Below the pieces are notes generated by a model, which had not been told where the DNA came from, did not search any database, and saw only the letters and a list, made by a program, of their open reading frames with translations. 64,000 bases of DNA, taken from NCBI GenBank assembly GCA_009760855.2, contig WPIO01000021.1:2556501-2620500 (forward strand). The letters are read 5' to 3'. A program made the translations under genes and the position numbers. This stretch comes from Cristatella mucedo (taxonomy: Eukaryota; Bryozoa; Phylactolaemata; Cristatellidae). Within the stretch, counting starts at the first letter, position 1; each line of letters starts with the position of its first letter. Positions 1 to 12,044 of the stretch are shown here, one piece after another.

Positions 1-1212
1 CAGCATGATTAATGATAACTGTAAAGAACAAGCACTAAGTGTGTGCTATTTATATAAAAATGTATGAAATGTACGAACATTTTTGCACAGTTTTTTCGCT
101 GTAAAACTTTAATAGATTCAACGGTGACCGTCTTGGAGCTTTAAATTGTAAACCTGTCCAGAAATCTTTATATTATTAGTTTTCTCCTGGACTAACTAAT
201 AGCTGAAGGAAAGACATTTTCAACCCCGCCTGATACGACCTTACCATCGCGTTTCAGCTGTGCTAAAGTTGATGTGCTATCGCCAGTGCCAACACAGCTG
301 GTACCGTCAAGGGTGCTCCCGTTAGCTAACCTCTTTTAATTAGACTTATGAATAAATTGTGTATAGGGTATTTAACAATTCAAAAAACCGTCGGTTAGCC
401 AACTGCTTCTCCAACAGTTTCTGGATACAAGATTGCACGGCAAATTAAAACTGTAGGCCGTGCTTGTGCTTTTCACAAAACGAACGCTATTTGAATCTAA
501 ATTCATCTGCAAACGTTCAAGAAGCTGAATGTGATATTGACACGCCAGTCTCCTCTTCGCTTGATATCGTCTGGCCTCTCGATTTGACTGTGCTATATGG
601 AGCTACATGATTCATTATATCTACATTATAAAATCGAAAGTTACGTAGAATGCAGAGTTCCAAAGTTAATCACATAGCAACCCAGCTGTAATTGCAAAGG
701 AGGCACCTAAAAGTGACATTGATTAGCCTAGATCACTGTGACACTGAAGTTCCTACACAAGTCAAAGACATTATAAACCACATTTGATACATTCTAGATT
801 TTTACTTACCAGAATCACTTCCGAGGATTTTTGATCTCTAAGCCTGTTCCCGAACTTCGACCTCAAGGCAAGCATAGCTCAGCCCATACAATGTTTACCA
901 AAGTTGTGCTTTACTCGGTGTGGCGGCAGCACAGCTTCTGGTAGATTGACAGAACGTACTAAGAACTTATGGTGGAAAATCTTCCAGGATGGAAAAAACA
1001 GCTAATCATATGAGTGATCCTAGATCTGATTGGTCTGAACGTTCACTATCTCATGGCTGTGCCACCATGAGAGCATTGTGTGAAAATGCAGGTACCCTCA
1101 AATATTTCAGCCATTCGGGAAGCTGAACGTTTTACCGGAAATAGTGACTAAAGAACTCTGCTACCGAGACTGACTGAAACGGTGCACTGTCTCGTCATTT
1201 CTGTACCAGTTA
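1..1212. other. No recognisable gene or repeat
   Basis: No long open frame, RNA gene or repeat recognised elsewhere in the window. The stretch ends where a minus-strand LINE-A tail begins. Confidence 0.4.
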
Positions 1213-2375
1213 AAGACAACACAAATAATGAATTTGCTATTGTGCCCCTAGTAAACTCAATCTCTTTCTAGGCTCTTTACGTTGGCTTCAAAAGAAGCGC
1301 TATCGAATCGTTAGTGGTAGGAGGCTCAATGTCAGTAAGGAAAACATGGTTAGGTGTGTCATCCGCATTCTCATCATGCAAATATGGTTACTGGCAGCCT
1401 GCACGGTGCCAGCATACATAAACCTACAATGGAAGAATCACCAGGACCAACTAAGTCAGGGGATGTCGCGACACCATTCGAAAGTGAGTTCCAGGCTTTA
1501 CGAGCATACCGAACTTACGGCACGGTCTCCAGAGGATTTGAGGTTCGTTCCAGGTTGAGTTAAAGGATTAATGATTCTATTCCAAAAGTATGGTTGTACG
1601 ATGGTTTGCCTGGTTGGGCAAGAGATCTGGTTGATGGGCTGGAGCAAAAGAATGAATGAGCCTAAAAAGCGAGTGACCGAACCTTTAAGTCACTGCATTG
1701 CTTGAATGAGAGATGGTGCGGGTCAGCTAAAAGAGTTGTGTTGTGGCAACTGTGCCGCTCACAACAGACAAGCCTAGCTTCAGAATTTTGCATCCACTGA
1801 AGGCATCTGATGGCACAGGCCAGGAAAACCGGCAAACAGTAAGTTACTGAAGTCGAGACGGTATACCACAAATGCATCGAGCGATCTAGATGACGCATCA
1901 ATGTCTAAACAAGCCTGAATTAGGCAATGTTATGTTGTTAAAAGTAGGCTGACTTGACTGCAGAGCCGATGTTATTGTCTAATGAAAAGTCTCTTTGAAA
2001 AATCGCAGGTAGATTTAGAGCCAATTCGACAAGAGATGTGCTGGCAGAGCAGATTTTGAGCGTTCACCTTTCCAATTTCCAAATCACACTTGGTTAGCCA
2101 ATATTTAGTAAGTTAATAAGTAACTCATAGTCAGTAAGTTTTATCATCGTTCAATTTAAGATTTGCTGCCACCTACGTGTGGATGTAATCAGTACAAGCA
2201 ACAGGGAGTTGAGAAAATTTTCCGAGCTGAGGTGTGGGACGAAACAAAGCAAAGGTACAACTGATCTTCATCTGCGAAGAAGTGGACGCCTAGATTGTGA
2301 TTCGCAATCACATCGGAAAGACAGAGAGTTCAAACTGTGAAAAGAACCAGAACAACTGCAGCGCTCGAGGTAGCC
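1213..2375 (-). mobile_element. LINE-A (CR1/L2-type) 5'-truncated 3' part, decayed
   Basis: Read on the minus strand, this ends at 1213 in the LINE-A tail: a gene-end box resembling CTAGAAAGAGATTGAGTT, then a GCGCC-like box and an AT-rich tail. Upstream in element direction, around 1662-1901, the translation keeps the reverse-transcriptase C-terminal pattern CAIRCLQWMQNSEARLVC. Stops and frameshifts break the frame, and the reading stops inside the RT domain near 2375. It is a dead 5'-truncated insertion. Confidence 0.75.
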
Positions 2376-2429
2376 CATACTTCAGTTAGTCCTCATATGA
2401 CCTTTATTTATGGCATCAATACTTCTTCT

Positions 2430-2501
2430 CTCTTTCTGTCTACCTGTCTGTCTGTCTGGCTGTCTCTCTCTCTCTCTTACTTTCTTTCCCTCTGTCCCCT
2501 C

Positions 2502-2574
<73 letters not shown>
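2430..2574. repeat. (CT)n microsatellite
   Basis: An imperfect pyrimidine tract leads into a pure CT run at 2511-2574. The leucine/serine-rich and Arg-Glu-rich open frames across it are products of the dinucleotide repeat, not genes. Confidence 0.95.
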
Positions 2575-2577
<3 letters not shown>

Positions 2578-2990
2578 AAATAGGATCTGAACCGTTGCAG
2601 GGCAGTACCACTGATGCACCCCCGTCATTCCTAAAGGCTCCTTACAGTTTCTTGCATTCAGAAATCTGTCTGAATTGATTGCTCTCCAAATAAACCCCTT
2701 TCACCAGTCTCTGTTAATTATTATCTTGTTTGACTATGCCTTACGATAAACTCTAGCGTTTCGAGGACAAAACCTGCAGCTTCACTGCACCCCGAAGCAA
2801 GAACTTGCTATCGCCTAAGATAGCTGAATGCAATGAAAGACAGTCTATTAATTAAACTCTCAGCTGAAACTTTATCCGTTCAAGGTAACTTTGGCCCACC
2901 CCAGTGGCGTTACCAATGTCGTGAATGTGCCCTTTGTGTGTTTTCCTGTTGAAAAGATGTGGTGCTAATCATAAATAGTATGGTCGTCAA

Positions 2991-3046
2991 AATATATATA
3001 TATATACTTAAATCTATATTTAAGTATATATATATATATATATATC
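2991..3046. repeat. AT-rich perfect palindrome
   Basis: TA dinucleotide runs flank ACTTAAAT, a four-base CTAT loop and ATTTAAGT, so the segment can form a long hairpin or cruciform. Confidence 0.8.
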
Positions 3047-5404
3047 CAAAATGTTGGCTAATTTGAGTCGGTTATGCTATTTCATGGTTGTGCTGTGTGA
3101 TATTAGATTTCATTTGATATTCAGTCAGTGGAGCTTGAAGCTCAAACCAGGTAGGAGTTGCTCTTCCGATAACAGTTCAAGCAGGTGAGACAAGCTCTGG
3201 ATGCCATTCGCGAGTTACTGTATGCCACAGATGCCCATAATCCTACTTTGCTGTCGAATAGACTCCCGTGCACTAGGTCAACCTGAGGAATGGGTGCTCT
3301 GTTTAACTGCTGCATAGCACTGTCGTTTGAATACGTACAAGCATGTATGCTGCTCTTGCAAGTCGCGAACTATTGTTTAAGGGTTCCGTGCTTCAATGGC
3401 CTTCATCATGCATCGGCAGTAAGTAGAACCATTACGTCCTATTTGTTTACGACTCGATCTTTCCTAGCATTGAAGCCAGTCCATCTCAATTTTAACACTG
3501 CATGACTCCGTGTGAATCAAATACTTGAGTGACCATTAATCGCTCTATTATTTGGCTATCAGAGTGTCCTGTCAAATTAATGAACAGAAGTTCAGCTATG
3601 CATACACGGAAATTTGCGTAAACCCCGTAGTTACAGCATCCAAATGGGCAGAAGATTGTATTGGGCTCTTTAAAAGATCCAAATCGGAGGCAGATGTCAT
3701 TGATTGAGGTCAAGTCCACTAATTAACACAGATTCAATCCTTGTTCCGGCACAATGGCTCCAACAGCTCAAAATGCGAATCCAGCATGTCACTTAGGATG
3801 ACTTTGCGTAATCTTGGAAGCCAGCTTAGGTCATAACATAGTGCAGCAAAACCCTACTTCCTAATTTCAAGCTTACCTCGAATTCTCTGCTGGAAGTCAT
3901 AGCTTCAGCATTCGCATTGAGAAATTTTTCAATATTCTGCAAGCCAGTAACAGCAATTAGTTTGGGTTAGGGGCCAGGATATTCACCGGACTCAGTGCCT
4001 TTAACAACACAAAAGCACGCTGGCTGTGACCGGCAGTGCTATAGCTGCGCCGGCACCTGAAGTTTCTCTGCTTTAGCACTAACTGGCCATCTCAAACACA
4101 GTTATGAAATCCCCTGCTAGATTAGCTATTAAATCAACCAGCCCTATGAAATCCGACAAGCACTCTTAAGCTACAGGTGGAGCTAGTGTTCGAAAGAGAA
4201 ACAGCCAGCTATAACACAAATAATACAGACACATTGCAGTGGTAACAACTGGTGTAGAAGTTCTATTAATAATTCACCAGTTCAACTAGGCAGATAACGT
4301 AAATGTTGGTACTGCTCAGCTGGTCGCCTTGTAGTATTTGACAGGTTCCTGCACGACTGACCTATCACGACTCCGACCTAGTGGCCTCTTCTGTGGCTAC
4401 TGGTTTCAAGCTTAGATTTCATCGGATAGCCAATTTGCCGAGTGCAGCCAAACTGAGCGTTTATAGCTGGTTAATTTGTCTGACGAAACGCCCAGTAACG
4501 CCGGCAACTTGTTGCACACAAGTTATCAATGCCCAAGTAGCGACGAAGGTTTTTACATACTCATACCAGCAGCTTGCTTCAAAGACTGGTAGACATTGAC
4601 CTAATTATACAAGTTTCAGTACAAAGTAGAAATACCTCGTCTCATTACTCCCATTCAATGCCACCAGAAGGCACAACTTTTAGCTGCTTCCAAGAATGCC
4701 ATTTGATCGAGTGGTCCTAAACAGTAAAGCTCTGCAATATGTTTACTATTCATAATCTCCACTAGGAGATTAGATTTATAATTCAGCTTACAACTTATGC
4801 TTTCAGATATTTTGTGTTGCACTATCTAAGCTTTCAAGTGAAAAGGTAATCATTAAGCAACACCGAGGAGCTAAAGACCTGTAAGGTTTCTCAAAAGGCA
4901 GTAGCTTTAAACTCCCGGCTGTCGTATTGTGCAGGTGAGAGCTGTTCTCTTACTTAGCATTTACTCAGTTACCTGATTGTTTTTTATATTTTTTAATCCT
5001 GAGTTATTAGCACTTCTGCCTCACGATGATCGGATATGTATCATAGATATCAGCTCATCAACTACATCGGATGCCCGGGCAAGTCGTTCCAGCTGAGTTG
5101 ACCCACAATAAATCAATGTTCCAATATTGTTCACTCTTTTTAGTGCATCGAAAATACACTTTATCCAATTTAGACTATGAATGAACAATCTGCTTAACAA
5201 CTCGCTCGAAACTGGATCAATAAGAGCTACCAACACTGAAAATATTCTCTGGTAAGAAATTTCAAAAAGAGTGAAACGCGATCAGCCTGCCACAAGTCCA
5301 CCAAAAAATAACTACATCATGTAGTAATACCAGTGTAAAGCACCATAAGAGAACTTAAACTCTTTCGTCGCACTTAAAATATGCGGTAACGGAAGCCCTA
5401 TCAT
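3047..5404. other. Unannotated intergenic DNA
   Basis: About 2.4 kb with only short open frames on both strands and none resembling a known family. No LINE domain is readable. It may be very old repeat or unique DNA. Confidence 0.4.
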
Positions 5405-5826
5405 TTATTTAGTCTTAGCATGCAGAATGTCAACCAGCACAACATAATTAGTGGTGACATTAACAATTTATAGATATAAAATATGGTTTGTGGTTGTATG
5501 CACCAACAGTATCCGCATGCACATGCACAGAAAAGAAAAATCACGAGACCAACTAATTCTTTAAATAACCAAGTGCATTTTAGGCTTCTTTTTAAATTCT
5601 ACCAGGTCAAATGATGTCGTGACGTCTATCTGGGATGAATTCCAGGCTTTGGAAGTATACCAACTAAATGCAGGGTTTACAGCGGATTTTAGGTTCGTAC
5701 TAAAAATAGCTAAGCAATTAAATTCAGATAAGCTTACGGTAAGAGGTCTTGCCTGGGGATGTAGCAGTACTGATGACTTTTAAGTTTGAGCCAGAGAATA
5801 AGGAGACCTAAAGGTGAGTTACAGAA

Positions 5827-7192
5827 CCTCATAACAATAGTAATAATAATACATTTGATATAGCGCCCTCAGAGAACTCAATCTCTATCTAGGAACTTTA
5901 CATTTGTTTTGCAAAGGAAGCACGATCGAATGGTTAGTTGTAGCATTCTCAATAATCAACAAGAATTACATAGTTAGGGGTGACATCCAAATTCAGTATG
6001 CAAGTATGGTTAACGGCAGCATGCACAGTGTCAGCAGGCATAAGCACATAAAAGACGAATCATGAGGACCTACCAAATGCTGTCATAGATAAATACATTT
6101 TTAGTTTCTCTTTAAGCATTGACAAGTCAGGTGATGTGTGATGTCGTGACACAGGTTGGGAGTGAGTTCCAGGCTTTGGGAGCATATGAACTAAAGGCAT
6201 TGTCGCCAAAAGATTTGAGATTTGTATGAGATATGGCTTAAGAGTTAGATTCCGAAAAGCGTGTGATACGATGCTTAGCTTAGTGAGCGAGTAGATCTGA
6301 CAGGTAGTCTAAAGCAAACGAATGAAGGGACCTATAAGTTAGTGACAAGACCTTGAAGTAATAAAAATAATAACACATTTGATATAATGCCCTCGAATAA
6401 TTCAATCTCTTTCTAGGCACTTTGCATTTGCTGCCAAGGAAACAAGATTGAATGGTTAGTGGTAGCATGCTCAATAAACGACAACAATAACATGGTTAGG
6501 AGTGACATGCACACTGTCCGCATGCAAGGGTGTTTTGTAGCAGCATGCACAGCATCAGCACACATAAGCACATCGATGTTTTTCTTGACTTGGAGCCAGT
6601 GCAGGTGAGCTAGAATTAGTGTGATGTGGCAAGTGCAGCGCTCACGACAGAGACGCCTAGCTGCAGAGTTGTGTTCCAGCTGTAAGGGCCTGATTGCACA
6701 GGCCAGTAGACCAGCAATCCATGAGTTACAGAAGAAAAGACAGGACGTCCCACATGCATTCACTAATTTTGATGTGGTATCTCTGTCTAAGCAAGCCCAA
6801 ATGTTAGCAATATTATGTAGCTGGAAGTAGGCAGACTTGACTTTGGAACTGATGAGGTCGTCTAATGAAAGGTCACTTTGGAACATGATACCTAGATTTC
6901 GTGCAGATTCAACAGGAGATGTGCTGGCAGAGCCGATTGTGATCATTAGCCTTTCCAATTTCTAAATCACAATTGGTTTCCCAATAATTAGTAGGTTGGT
7001 TTAATCATCATTCAATTTTTAAAAGTCTCCAGGCATTCATATGCGGACGTCATCAATACATGCAGCAAGGTAGTTGAGAGAATTTGACGTGCTGGAGTGC
7101 AGGGAGTGATCAAAGCAACGCTACAACTGAGTGTCTGCATAGAAGTGAAAGCCCAGATTGTCCTTGGCAATTAGATCACCTTGAAGCAGATA
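5827..7192 (-). mobile_element. LINE-A middle element of a three-deep nest
   Basis: The tail at 5827-5870 has AATAATAATA followed by a GCGCCCTCAGAGAACTC box, on the minus strand. The body is split at 6359/6574 by a third element. Beyond the split it continues through the RT C-terminus (SASTSPVESARNLGIMF-like reading near 6920-6870) up to a DTQL remnant of the RT active-site region near 7120. It is 5'-truncated inside the RT, like most non-LTR copies. Confidence 0.7.
6360..6573 (-). mobile_element. LINE-A innermost insertion (3' end only)
   Basis: A 214-bp minus-strand LINE-A 3' terminus with its AT-rich trinucleotide tail at 6360-6380. It sits exactly where the middle element's homology breaks (after GACCTTGAAG) and ends where that homology resumes (GTTTTTCTTGACTTGG). 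An open frame of 181 codons at 6413-6958 runs across the junction and is therefore a chimera of two LINE copies, not a gene. Confidence 0.7.
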
Positions 7193-7430
7193 CCCTGCTT
7201 AATTGAAAGCCTGTGCAAGACGATGAGAAGTGGTGTGATATGGTTGCTATGCTGCTCACGACAGACAATCCTAGCTTCAGAGCTGTGCACTAACTGCAAG
7301 TAACTCATTCCACAGGTCGGTAGGTCAGCGAGCTTTCACTTACTGAAAACGAGATGGGATGCCACTCATGCACGGACCAATTTAGGGGTAGTATTCCTGT
7401 GTAAACAAGCTGAAATTTTACTGCCAAACG

Positions 7431-9440
7431 GTCAGCTAGCCTCCCGAAAAAGAACGCTCTGGTGTATTTGTTGTTCGTTGCAAAATTCTTCCAAAAATCG
7501 AAGTTCTTCGGAACACCCTACACGGAACGATACAGCTAAGACCTGTTTAAATTTATTCTGATTGTAATTTGATCGTAGTCCAACCCTGAGATGGCAGCAT
7601 CCTCCCTAGAATGCTGTCCCTTGATTCCTGGATGCACCTCAATATCTATATTAAAGCAGGCGACTAGTTATCTCGTCCTCAAGTTCACATCCCAATCAAA
7701 GAAGACAGCAAGTTCTTTGGAGACTATTCCCACTGTCCTGCTCCTATCTTGCATTGATCTGCTGCTGCCATGCATGACTAACATCATTATTATGGTATTA
7801 GATTCAGGTCATGTCATAGTACCTTTCAAAAAAGCTGTAGTCAGACCATGTCTCAAGAAAGCGATACTTGACCAAGACAACTTGAGCAACTACCACCCAG
7901 TCTCCCTTCTACCATTCCTATTAACGACACTTGAACGAGTCATGGCAGACCAGCTGAACTCATATATTGAAACGTTAAAACTCGCTAGTAAATTCCAGTA
8001 TTGCTTTAGAGCTAATAACTCCACAGAATCAGTATTGCTTAGGGTGTAAAACGGCCTTCTTAGGAATGCAGACATGGCTAGAGTATCTCTGCTTGTTTTG
8101 CTCGATTTTTCGGCAGCTTTTTATGCTATCGATCATCAAGTTCTTCCTGAGCGTCTCTTATCTCGGCTGGGAATCATTGGCACCGCACTGCAATGGTTCA
8201 GGTCCTATCTCAGTTGGAGACTATAGAGTATTAGTATGAATCTACTACGATCATCCAAGGCACCTCTGAAATATAGGGCACCTCAGCGTTCCATGCTAGG
8301 TCCGTTTTTTTCATGGTTTATACTCACCCTCTTGCCGATGTGCTTGCCAAGCACAATCTAGGCTTTCACTTTCATGCAGATGACACCCAATTGTACCTAT
8401 GCTTTGATCGCCCCAGCGTTCGAGCACTTAGAATTCTCATATTTCTCTTGCTGCATATATTGATGACATCTGCATATGGATAGCAGCAAATTTTCTTAAA
8501 TTGAATGATGATAAAACTATCTTACTAGTTATGGGCAAACCAACTGAAATTCAGAAATTGGGAAGGCTAACGCTCAAAATTGGCTCTGCCAGCATATCTC
8601 CAGTTGAATTGACAAGAAATCCAAGTGTCGAGTTCCAAAGTGACCTTTCCTCAGATGACCACATCAGCTCAGCAGTCAAGTTTGCCTACTTTCAGCTACA
8701 TAACATTGGTACGAAAAAGATAAGGAAACCACATCTAAGTCGGCCCATGCATTTGTGACATCCCATCTTGACTTGCTGGCATACCGGCATGTGCGATCAG
8801 GCACTTACAGCTGGTGCAAAACTCTGCAACTAAGCTTGTCTGTTGTGAGCGTCGCAGTTGCCACACCACACCACTTCTCGCCGACCTGAACTGGCTATCA
8901 GTCAAGTAACGGATCAACTTTAAGGTTTTGTAGCTCACTTTTAGGTCCCTTCATTCTTTCTCTCCAGCCTATCTATCAGGTCTACTCCCCCAGAAGGCTC
9001 AGCACCGTACCACCTGCTTTTTGGAGTCTACCTGTTTACCAATACCTCGTCCAAACGTCAAATCCTTTGGAGACCGTGCAGTTAGTTCGTTTACACCCAC
9101 AGCTTGGAACTAATTCCCAACTTGCACCACGACATTCCCTTACTTAACCACATTTAAATGAAACTTTAAACGCACCTATTTATGAGAGAATTTAATGGGT
9201 CCCTGAGGTTCGTCTTTTATGCGTTTTTGGGTGCTGACACTGTGCATGCTGCCACTAAGCACACTTGCATGTTGATGCTGTGCATGTCACCCCTGACCAT
9301 GTTATTTATGTTGTTTATCAATCGTGATACCACTCACCATTCGATTACGTTTCCTTCGCAGCCAATGGAAAGTACCTAGAGAAATATTTAGTTCTCTGAT
9401 AGGGCTCTATCAATTGTATTATTATTATTATCATTATTTT
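7431..9440 (+). mobile_element. LINE-A, longest copy, with most of the RT domain
   Basis: Plus-strand relic of a CR1/L2-group LINE. The RT N-terminal blocks read at 7780-8049 (VVRPCLKKA, then NYHPVSLLPFL, then FRANNSTES-like). A stop follows at 8047. RT block LLVLLDFSAAFYAIDHQVL is at about 8086-8145, and the active-site block HADDTQLYL has its Asp pair at 8379-8384. The C-terminal region with NDDKTILLVMGKP starts at 8501. Several stops and frameshifts kill it. The 3' UTR ends in the CTAGAGAAATATTTAGTTCTC box and an (ATT)n tail at about 9417-9439. No endonuclease domain is readable upstream, so the copy is 5'-truncated or decayed there. Confidence 0.8.
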
Positions 9441-9479
9441 GGGAATATGCAGCAGGACATAAGATGGCAGGGCCGACTT

Positions 9480-9779
9480 TCCATGTTAAGCTGTCAAATT
9501 TCTGAGTCGCCCCTGTTTTGCTCCAAATTTGTGAGTTGGTTTTACAATTTGTCAACTCTAGAAAGTTGTCTGTCAGTAATGCATGTACCGATAGGAGGTG
9601 AGAGAATTTGAATTGCAGGAGTGCTAAAGGGATACAATCATAGGCACAGCTGTATGTCATCTGCATAGTAGTGAAAGCCAACAGTCTGCATGGTGATCAA
9701 ATCGCCAAGAGGGAGAGTATAAACTGTGAAAAGAAGATGACCAAACAGAGAATACAGAGGTACCCTGCACTTAAGCTAG
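9480..9779 (-). mobile_element. LINE-A internal RT fragment
   Basis: Minus-strand match to the LINE-A segment between the RT active site and the NDDKT block, comparable with 25140-25345. It has no tail. It abuts the left edge of the older duplication arm that begins near 9780. Confidence 0.55.
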
Positions 9780-9925
9780 CCTAATAATTTCTTGAAATTT
9801 CCTGGTGATTCAGGCATGTCTCTCGCTTTCTTAAAGCATTAGGCGATGTATCCACCTTGCTACAACTGCTGGCTCAATACGTGCAGTTAGTCTGTATGGG
9901 CATGACGAGTCTCCGATAAAAACTC

Positions 9926-9966
9926 TTGTGTACACATACGCACACAGACATACACATGTACATTCA

Positions 9967-10005
<39 letters not shown>

Positions 10006-10061
10006 ACACATACACACACACATACACACACACACACACACACACATACTTACGCACACAT

Positions 10062-10095
<34 letters not shown>

Positions 10096-10109
10096 GCATA
10101 CACACGTAT

Positions 10110-10155
<46 letters not shown>

Positions 10156-10258
10156 GTACGCACACATGCACACACACGCACACATGCACACACACACGCA
10201 CACACACACACGCACACATGCATACGCACACACATGCGTAAGCATACATACATTTACA
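9926..10258. repeat. (CA)n microsatellite with CATA/CGCA variants
   Basis: About 330 bp of alternating purine-pyrimidine CA-type repeat. All the His/Thr-rich and Cys/Val-rich open frames here are repeat artefacts. The paired arm holds a much shorter CA-type tract at the same position (27838-27885). Confidence 0.95.
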
Positions 10259-11154
10259 CGCATATTCAGTCTCCCGAAAAGCAGCAAGTTAAAAAATTAA
10301 CTGCACCTGCTTCTGTCCTAAAGTCTGTCGCTAAAGAATGATTATTTGTAACAGGTGCATGTTCTTGCAGTGCCAGGAAAATATTAGCAAAGCTGGAGTC
10401 TTCGTGAACTGCTAATGAAGCTCACACCAGATTTACCAGATATATGAGCTTGCATGCCGATGCTTGAAAAGCACTAAAAAGAAAAAAAATACCCCATGAC
10501 TTTAACTGAAAAGGTATTTCCTCAGCGAATAAAAATATATTCAGCAGCCAATGAGGGCTGCTGAATTACCCGCCTGTCTATGCGGCAGAATACGCTGCTC
10601 CAAGCCTCAAGCACAACGAACTAAAAAATTGATGTATCTCATTCTGATAGCTGCTAATTCACGAAACCCTATTAATCTCTACTGTATTCACTGTCTTGAA
10701 ACGTTTTACTGTCTCTAAAAATCATGAGTGCATGCTTCCCCTGTCATGTATCGTGTTTCTGTAGCGCCCTGCTGGCTTTGGCTGAATTTTAGCGCGAACA
10801 AGAGCTGTTCGGCGGCGGGCTAGAGCCCCTTTGTCCTGGAGCAGTGAGCCAGAGAGGAGCGTCAGTGCGGTTAGAGAGGAAGCGCTTAAGAGCAGACCAG
10901 GAAGCTCTGAGACGAGCGGTGGCGATTCGGCCTTTAGAATTGGTCCGATACTCGCGGAAGCTGCTGATAGATGTTGGCTGGCCTGTCAACCCCCGCCTTC
11001 CCTCTTTCCAAGAAAGAATCTTCTGGAACCCGTTCGCCATTCAAGCTGGACGGAGGTGCCCCTCCAGTGGCCTGGGGACGGTAGTAATTCCTTTCTGTAA
11101 TGGGCCAAGGTGTCCGGGCCCAATACCACTAAGCTCTTGCCCATTGTTTCAGCT

Positions 11155-11166
11155 AGATATTTAAGA
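11155..11166 (+). promoter_or_regulatory. TATA-like box inside the solo LTR
   Basis: The AT-rich sequence TAGATATTTAAG stands alone in a GC-rich block, about 880 bp before AATAAA. It is a plausible U3 promoter; no start site can be fixed. Confidence 0.35.
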
Positions 11167-11487
11167 GTCGAGCGACGCTCGCTCTTTTGCCTCGTGTCTT
11201 TCGTCTTTGGTCCGGCTCTGCGCCTCGACGCCGTCGGGCACTCGTTTCTCTAAAAGCGAGGGAGGAGGGCGGGCTGTCCGCCGACGATGGACGGAACAGG
11301 ACGAGACAGCTCTAAGAGGATTCGGTGGAACTCCACCGAAAACGGTCGTATCGCGCCCGAGCTGGCATTTTGTGTGTTCTTTCGTATTTTGTGTTTCTTT
11401 TGTGTCGTGTGTGTGCGCGCTAGCACGTGGTCTCGGCATAGGGATTTGCCGGCGCGAGCTAGGCGTAGTTGGCGTGTGTGGAGCTCT

Positions 11488-11985
11488 AGTTTACCGGGTA
11501 GGGTTTAGGCCCCGGGTCGCGCTTCAGTGTGGAGAAGTATTTCCTCCGCATGAGTGCTCGAGTTGGCGTGTGTGGAGTATTCCTGCCGCACTGTTGGAAA
11601 CCGAGTTCTAGTTCTCCGGTCAGGGTTTAGAATCTGGTTCGGGCTCCGTCTATTCGGGTCGTTTCCCATTATACACGTAAGCAGCCCCAATGTGGAGAAG
11701 TATTCCCTCCGCAAGAGTGCTTGAGGTGGCGTGTGTGGAGTATTCCTGCCGCACTGTTGGAAACCGAGTTCTAGTTCACCGGTCAGGGTTTAGACTCCGG
11801 TATGTGCTTCAGTGCGGAGGAGTATATCCTCCGCAAGAGTGTTTTAACTTGGCGTGTTTGGGGTATTCCCTCGGCACAGGTGGGAACGGATTCCTAGTTC
11901 ACCGGTTAGGGTTTAGGGTCCGGGTCACGCTTAGTGTGGAGGAGTATTCCCTCCGCAAGAGTGTTAGTGTAGCTGAGAACGTGCG
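11488..11985 (+). repeat. Four degenerate tandem repeats within the LTR
   Basis: About four units of roughly 120-165 bp. Each contains TAGTT.ACCGG, AGGGTTTAG, a GTGTGGAGAAGTATTCC-like block, CTCCGCAAGAGTG and GGCGTGTGTGG. Unit two is longer because of an insertion near 11635-11690. Open frames across them are repeat-derived. Confidence 0.75.
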
Positions 11986-12038
11986 AGGAGTGTGGAGATA
12001 AAGCTGAACTAGACGCGCAGCGACTTTGTGCGCTTGCG

Positions 12039-12044
12039 AATAAA
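12039..12044 (+). terminator. AATAAA polyadenylation signal of the LTR
   Basis: AATAAA followed by a GT-rich segment (TCTGTGTGTCTTGC) within 40 nt, which would set the R/U5 boundary of the LTR. Confidence 0.45.

Larger units (their letters stand above)
5405..7430 (-). mobile_element. LINE-A outer element, split by a later LINE-A
   Basis: Left part 5405-5826 is minus-strand LINE-A 3' region. It breaks after the sequence GTTACAGAACCT. Right part 7193-7430 resumes the same alignment (TGCTTAATTGAAAGCC, then GAGAAGTGGTGTG), as seen by comparison with the uninterrupted copy at 22172-22795. The 1.37 kb between the two parts is a younger LINE-A copy. This outer copy is the most diverged of the three and has lost its own recognisable tail. 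Confidence 0.6.

Noticed and set aside
2337-2678. 113-codon Ser/Leu-rich frame and its Arg-Glu antisense
   Set aside because: Driven by the CT repeat; same for frames at 51408-51616 and 43030-43100.
6413-6958. 181-codon minus-strand protein
   Set aside because: Crosses the junction of two nested LINE-A copies; an accidental fusion.
9831-10341. His/Thr-rich and Cys/Val-rich proteins
   Set aside because: Pure translation of a CA/TG microsatellite.
11207-11611. 134-codon frame in the GC-rich block
   Set aside because: Lies in the solo LTR and its tandem repeats; no domain recognised.
11880-11930. Telomere repeats
   Set aside because: GGGTTTAGGG occurs only as part of a larger tandem unit, not as an uninterrupted array.
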